The notes below the pieces were generated by a model. The model ran no database searches, was not told where the DNA came from, and worked only from the letters and a program-made list of their open reading frames with translations. The position numbers and the translations under genes were made by a program. Shown piece by piece: positions 60,201 to 64,000 of a DNA stretch of 64,000 nt. Source of the DNA: Lasioglossum baleicum (lineage: Eukaryota; Arthropoda; Insecta; Hymenoptera; Halictidae); NCBI RefSeq assembly GCF_051020765.1, contig NC_134935.1, forward strand, positions 17,113,579-17,177,578, read 5' to 3'. Each line of letters starts with the position of its first letter. Positions within the stretch are counted from its first letter, which is position 1.

Positions 60201-62149
60201 AGCAAAGGATTAATAATCCTCTATGAAAACGGGATTGTGCGTGCGAGGATCTTGCGCCGTCTAATAATAATAATGAGACGGTGGTATGCATATGGGTTAT
60301 AAGCAGATTTAGAGGGCCCGGAATTCAACAAAAGCCCCGTCTCCTTGGATTTTAGCGGAGCGAAGCTAAAATAAGACAGTATGAGATTTCATTATAATTC
60401 GTAGTCTCTCGGAAATTTTTATGAGCTTCAAATTCGTAAAGGTCGACCCGGGCTAATAATAAAAACGGCTCATCTATATGAAAGTGGAATAAGGTTAAAT
60501 GCGCTGCGTTTTATCCAAATGCTGTGTCGCTGCGGAAGTAGGGGAAAATTGTGAAAGTTCGAGTGCAAGCGGAATAATTCGTCCGTAAGGCAAACCTAAT
60601 TTCTAGCGAAATCGGACTTCGAATAGAATGCAGAATTTGAAGAGAATTCTTCCCCGTAGAGGAGCTCGAGAGGACGGTGTTTTCAAGGGGACGATTTTAC
60701 CCCCCAACCTCCCTAAAAGCATACCGCGGGACGAACAAAAAATAGGTTTGCGCGTTACGGACGAATTACTTTACTTTCACACGAACTTTCACAGTTCCCC
60801 GAGTTTCCGAGTGTTTTCAGGGTTAAATGTGAAAGTCGCCGAGTCCCCCGCACTGTCGTTATACTCATTAGCTGACACGTCTTCTTGCACCGACGAATCA
60901 AAAAGTTCCGTTACTATTTCTATCATTAAAATATGGAGTGAATACCCATTATTCTTTTATGCATTCTGCACCAGCCACAGACCGCCGGCGCCGCGGTCGT
61001 TATGCATTTATTGCTGGTAAAACTTTTCAAAGGCTCTAAGAGTTGACTAAGAGTTATTACAACATTTTGCACAGTGTTATTCCAGTCTCGATGCACCGTA
61101 TTCCTCGACCCAAGAACCGAAGCTCAGTTTAATACCCGTGAACCTGTCTATGCTAATTAATTTCCGTAAGCATCTGTCTATTAACAGCTTGTAAAACTTG
61201 CTCCGAAACTTCGTGACTCGCGTTGCCTTTATAGTTCACATTGTTTTGGGATTTCAGTAGAATTCGTTCGAGATACGCGTCGAAGTTCCGATAAAAATAT
61301 ATTTCTCAAGTAAATCATTCTTTACTATAATTGTACTTCGAATTCAAAGAAAGGATTCTGACTCGATATCGTACAGCAAGGGGTTAATACTCTTAATAAA
61401 TTTCTACACAGCTTGATCGACCAATTCACCACTACCAAAAAGAAATGGCCTCGTTACGTTACGTCCGGAATTATAGACCGCTTGTCTCGATTGTTTTTCG
61501 ATAAAACAGTCGTGTCCGCGGTGATCTCGGCGCAGTTCAAATTACACGACGTTCCGGTCGGCGTAAAACAGTCTTAACGCGAGACCATAATTTTTATATT
61601 AAGAGTCGAGTGTGGAGCGCGTCGAGGAGGGCGAAGACATCTGAACCGTCACGCGTAAAATCTTTATAAGCAAATAAACCGGCTGGGCTCGCGGCATTTA
61701 AAGTTTACGATAACGGAAATATGTGCATCCGATCGAGTATTCGAGAGAGGCGTCGCGTCGCTTGTGCTAATAAAACCACCGTGGCGGTTTAAGACGCGCT
61801 TATGAACCGGCGAACGGACTATCCGGCGATGGGTCGGCTGCGATACGGGCGTAAGTGGCCTCTCCGAGTGCCTTGAAAAATAATGCTTCGACCAAGCTGC
61901 GAAAGCTCGTCGTATATCGAGTTACCGGGCTTATTCTGTCCAGTTTTACGTCGTCCCGGCGCCGGCTCTCGTAGCTTAGCCCGAAATTTCTTTCCCGCTT
62001 TATCCGAGCTTAATTTATCGCCGCTAGCGACGTCTTTGTAGTCCTGCGAACACAGGCAAACGCATGTACACACGCCAGTGTATCGGTATGAATTCTCATC
62101 GGACGCATCATTTCCATTTCCGGGGTCTCCTGTGCTCGCGCGTGAGAGC
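57283..62149. other. Gene-free stretch of about 4.9 kb
   Basis: Alternating AT-rich (57850-58440, 59500-60200) and CpG-rich (58440-59300, 61440-62000) blocks. The 170-codon frame at 58769-59281 looks like a chance frame in CpG-rich DNA. No transposon ends or splice-bounded exons were recognised. Confidence 0.5.
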
Positions 62150-62235
62150 GTAGAATAGCGTATGATAGCTTGCGATACTCTATGATATCTTATGATAATG
62201 TATGATAGCCTGTCACATTTGTATGATTATTTATG
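62150..62235. repeat. TATGATAG-type degenerate repeat
   Basis: GCGTATGATAGCTTGCGATA, CTCTATGATATCTTATGATA and TGTATGATAGCC at 10-13 bp spacing. A weaker continuation lies at 62595-62755. Confidence 0.55.
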
Positions 62236-63065
62236 ATAACATGCAGCGATATAAGATATTGAAGAACAAATTAATTCTAGGGGATTTTTTGTGATTAAAG
62301 AGTTAAATAAATAGGAGAATATTGTTTATAGTAATTTTGTTCATACATTGGACCATCATTGTTCAATTACTAGAATGTAGTGTTCATTGACTGGTATTTT
62401 CTATATTTTTTATTGAACGTTTAATATAGAAAAATAATACTAATTTCATTTTATTTGTGTTCATTTATGTTTGACAAATGAAGTATAGGGAGCCATTTGG
62501 CATATATGAGATTCCTTTAATTCACATATTTGTTTTTTAAATACAATATCTTCCTGAACAATTTTTTAAATTTTCATTCACTGGTGCAGTTACCCTATAT
62601 GAAAATGTATGATATTGTACAATTTCTTACGATTGCGTGTAATAATGTATTATAACTAGATAGTTCATAAATGGTAACGATATTTAACCAACTTCCCAGC
62701 TTATAATAATGTGATCTTTAACACTGTATAATAAAGTATGATAAAATATGATAATCGAGACGATTATTTCGAGTAGACAATTAAGGTGGACACGTATTCT
62801 AACGAGCAGAATAAATTTCTCAGCTTCGTAGTTTAAGAAATTGATACGGATTTAATGATGGACACGATCGATATGGATTGCCGGTACATCTTGGACAAAC
62901 CTCAATTAATTCAGTGTCACCATACCCTGAGACGAGGGTGGTTGTCACGGTTTCCGAACGACGGATTAATTTCCGGGCTACAGGCACCGAGATCTTGATT
63001 ATTTCGCCGGAAGTTTATTCATCGGCAAACACTCCGTGTCGAGATCCACGCGACCTGACAATTCA

Positions 63066-63110
63066 CTCTCTCTCTCTCTCTCCCTCTCTATCTATCTATC
63101 TCCCTCTGTT
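63066..63110 (+). repeat. (CT)n and (CTAT)n microsatellite
   Basis: A CT run followed by TATCTATCTATCT. Confidence 0.9.
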
Positions 63111-63916
63111 ACTCTATCTCGTTGGGGGTCTCTTCGCGCGGTTCGAGATGCCCTTCTGTTTTCCAGCACTTTACCGCGCGTCCCTCTCGCTTCTAATCCC
63201 CCTTCCGTTTCGATCGCGTCGAGTGGTCTTTGTATTTACTCTCGTCGTCGGAACGACGTTGTTACCTGTCTCGAAGGTACTCCAATTATTTGAAGTCGTC
63301 GCACAAAAACTCTGAGACCAGCGCGGGAGGAGGGGGAGTTTCGGCGGTCATTGATTCTTTGCTGTCTTGTTCCGGTATCTTCTCGATACGTTTCAAGAGC
63401 GAGGGAGAGAGAGGAGAAGGGCCGACCAAGCTCACTCTCTCTCTCTCGCAGTTTTTGTTCGTTACCCCCGAGAAGTTTCCGCATTCTTCGGATATCGAAG
63501 CGGAGTCTCGGCCTCGGTCTAAGAAACTCTTCCAGAGGCCATTCCGGACCAGTTTAGTGGCTCGTTTTTCCCGATCTGGTAACAATGCCGCCGGCGGAGA
63601 TTCATGGCCTGCCCCGGGGAAAACGGTATAAAGACGGCCCGGCCCGACTCGGCCGGCAAGGACCGCCCGTCACACCAACGACGACGCGCGACGTATTCGT
63701 CTCTTTCGGCTCCCGATCGATCCCCTACAACCAACGACCACCTATAATATCGTTAACCCCTTCACGACCAAAGACCAGGTCCCACGCGGAAAATATCCGC
63801 CAGCTCCTACACAACGATTTCTGTCAAACCTCGAGAAATTGAATTTACAGCATTTGCATGCAGAAGTTTCTTCATTCTCGGAAAATTGTTGATATTCTAA
63901 CTGTGAAAAAAACGGG

Positions 63917-63997
63917 AAATTATTCAAACTTGGCCGTTACTTTTTAAACCAATGGCCATAAAAGGTGTTACGTAGCGGTCAAGTTTGAATAATTTAG
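63917..63997. repeat. Inverted repeat at the window edge
   Basis: AAATTATTCAAACTTGGCCG and, 30-odd bases later, CGGTCAAGTTTGAATAATTT form an imperfect hairpin stem of about 24 bp. It may be a complete small fold-back element or the end of one running out of the window. Confidence 0.6.
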
Positions 63998-64000
63998 CCT

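Overview
This is a stretch of insect nuclear genome, most likely hymenopteran (ant or bee). The call rests on overall character: AT-rich segments full of short DNA transposons alternate with CpG-rich segments, GA/CT microsatellites are abundant, and mariner, pogo-like and hAT-like elements recur. I saw no bacterial operons, ribosome binding sites, CRISPR arrays, rRNA or tRNA genes. The species cannot be fixed from the sequence alone.

The window is almost gene-free and reads like intergenic DNA or the inside of a large intron. Nearly all open frames are shadows of microsatellites or of CpG-rich DNA. The one convincing coding segment is a 132-nt, phase 0-0 internal exon candidate at 39918-40049 on the plus strand. 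It has a good acceptor and a GT donor, and its protein reads as a charged helix. I do not recognise its gene. A heat-shock-like promoter (two HSE blocks plus a TATAAATAG box) lies at 45530-45670 with no recognisable protein downstream. A mariner transposase remnant is at 48901-49204.

Layout. 1-4.7 kb: microsatellites, then an AT-rich tract. 4.7-11 kb: first MITE copies, a 68-bp tandem repeat, a possible TATA promoter (6.2 kb) and a TA-flanked MITE (7.36-7.88 kb). 11.25-11.6 kb: a large palindrome with a tiny mariner MITE at its centre. 13-19.6 kb: degenerate minisatellite, more MITEs, a pogo-like MITE. 19.6-27.9 kb: CpG-rich with few repeats, apart from a minisatellite and a small TA-flanked element. 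28-36 kb: microsatellites, transposon ends, two fold-back elements. 36.8-45 kb: the longest GA tract, a duplicated 185-bp repeat, the exon candidate, G-quadruplex-prone DNA, tandem MITEs and a three-copy 164-bp repeat. 45.4-49.3 kb: heat-shock-like promoter and a mariner inserted in a TATGATA satellite. 50-57.3 kb: the best-preserved MITEs, a tandem array with a palindromic core and a 672-bp fold-back element. 57.3-64 kb: mostly unannotatable, ending in an inverted repeat.

The dominant theme is one family of hAT-like MITEs. They have TIRs beginning TAGACTGCGGAT, three copies carry perfect 8-bp target duplications, and about twenty copies or fragments are spread across the window, several in adjacent pairs. 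I found no multi-gene system. The most unusual items are the palindrome at 11.25-11.6 kb, the side-by-side MITE insertions, the orphan exon and the orphan heat-shock-like promoter.
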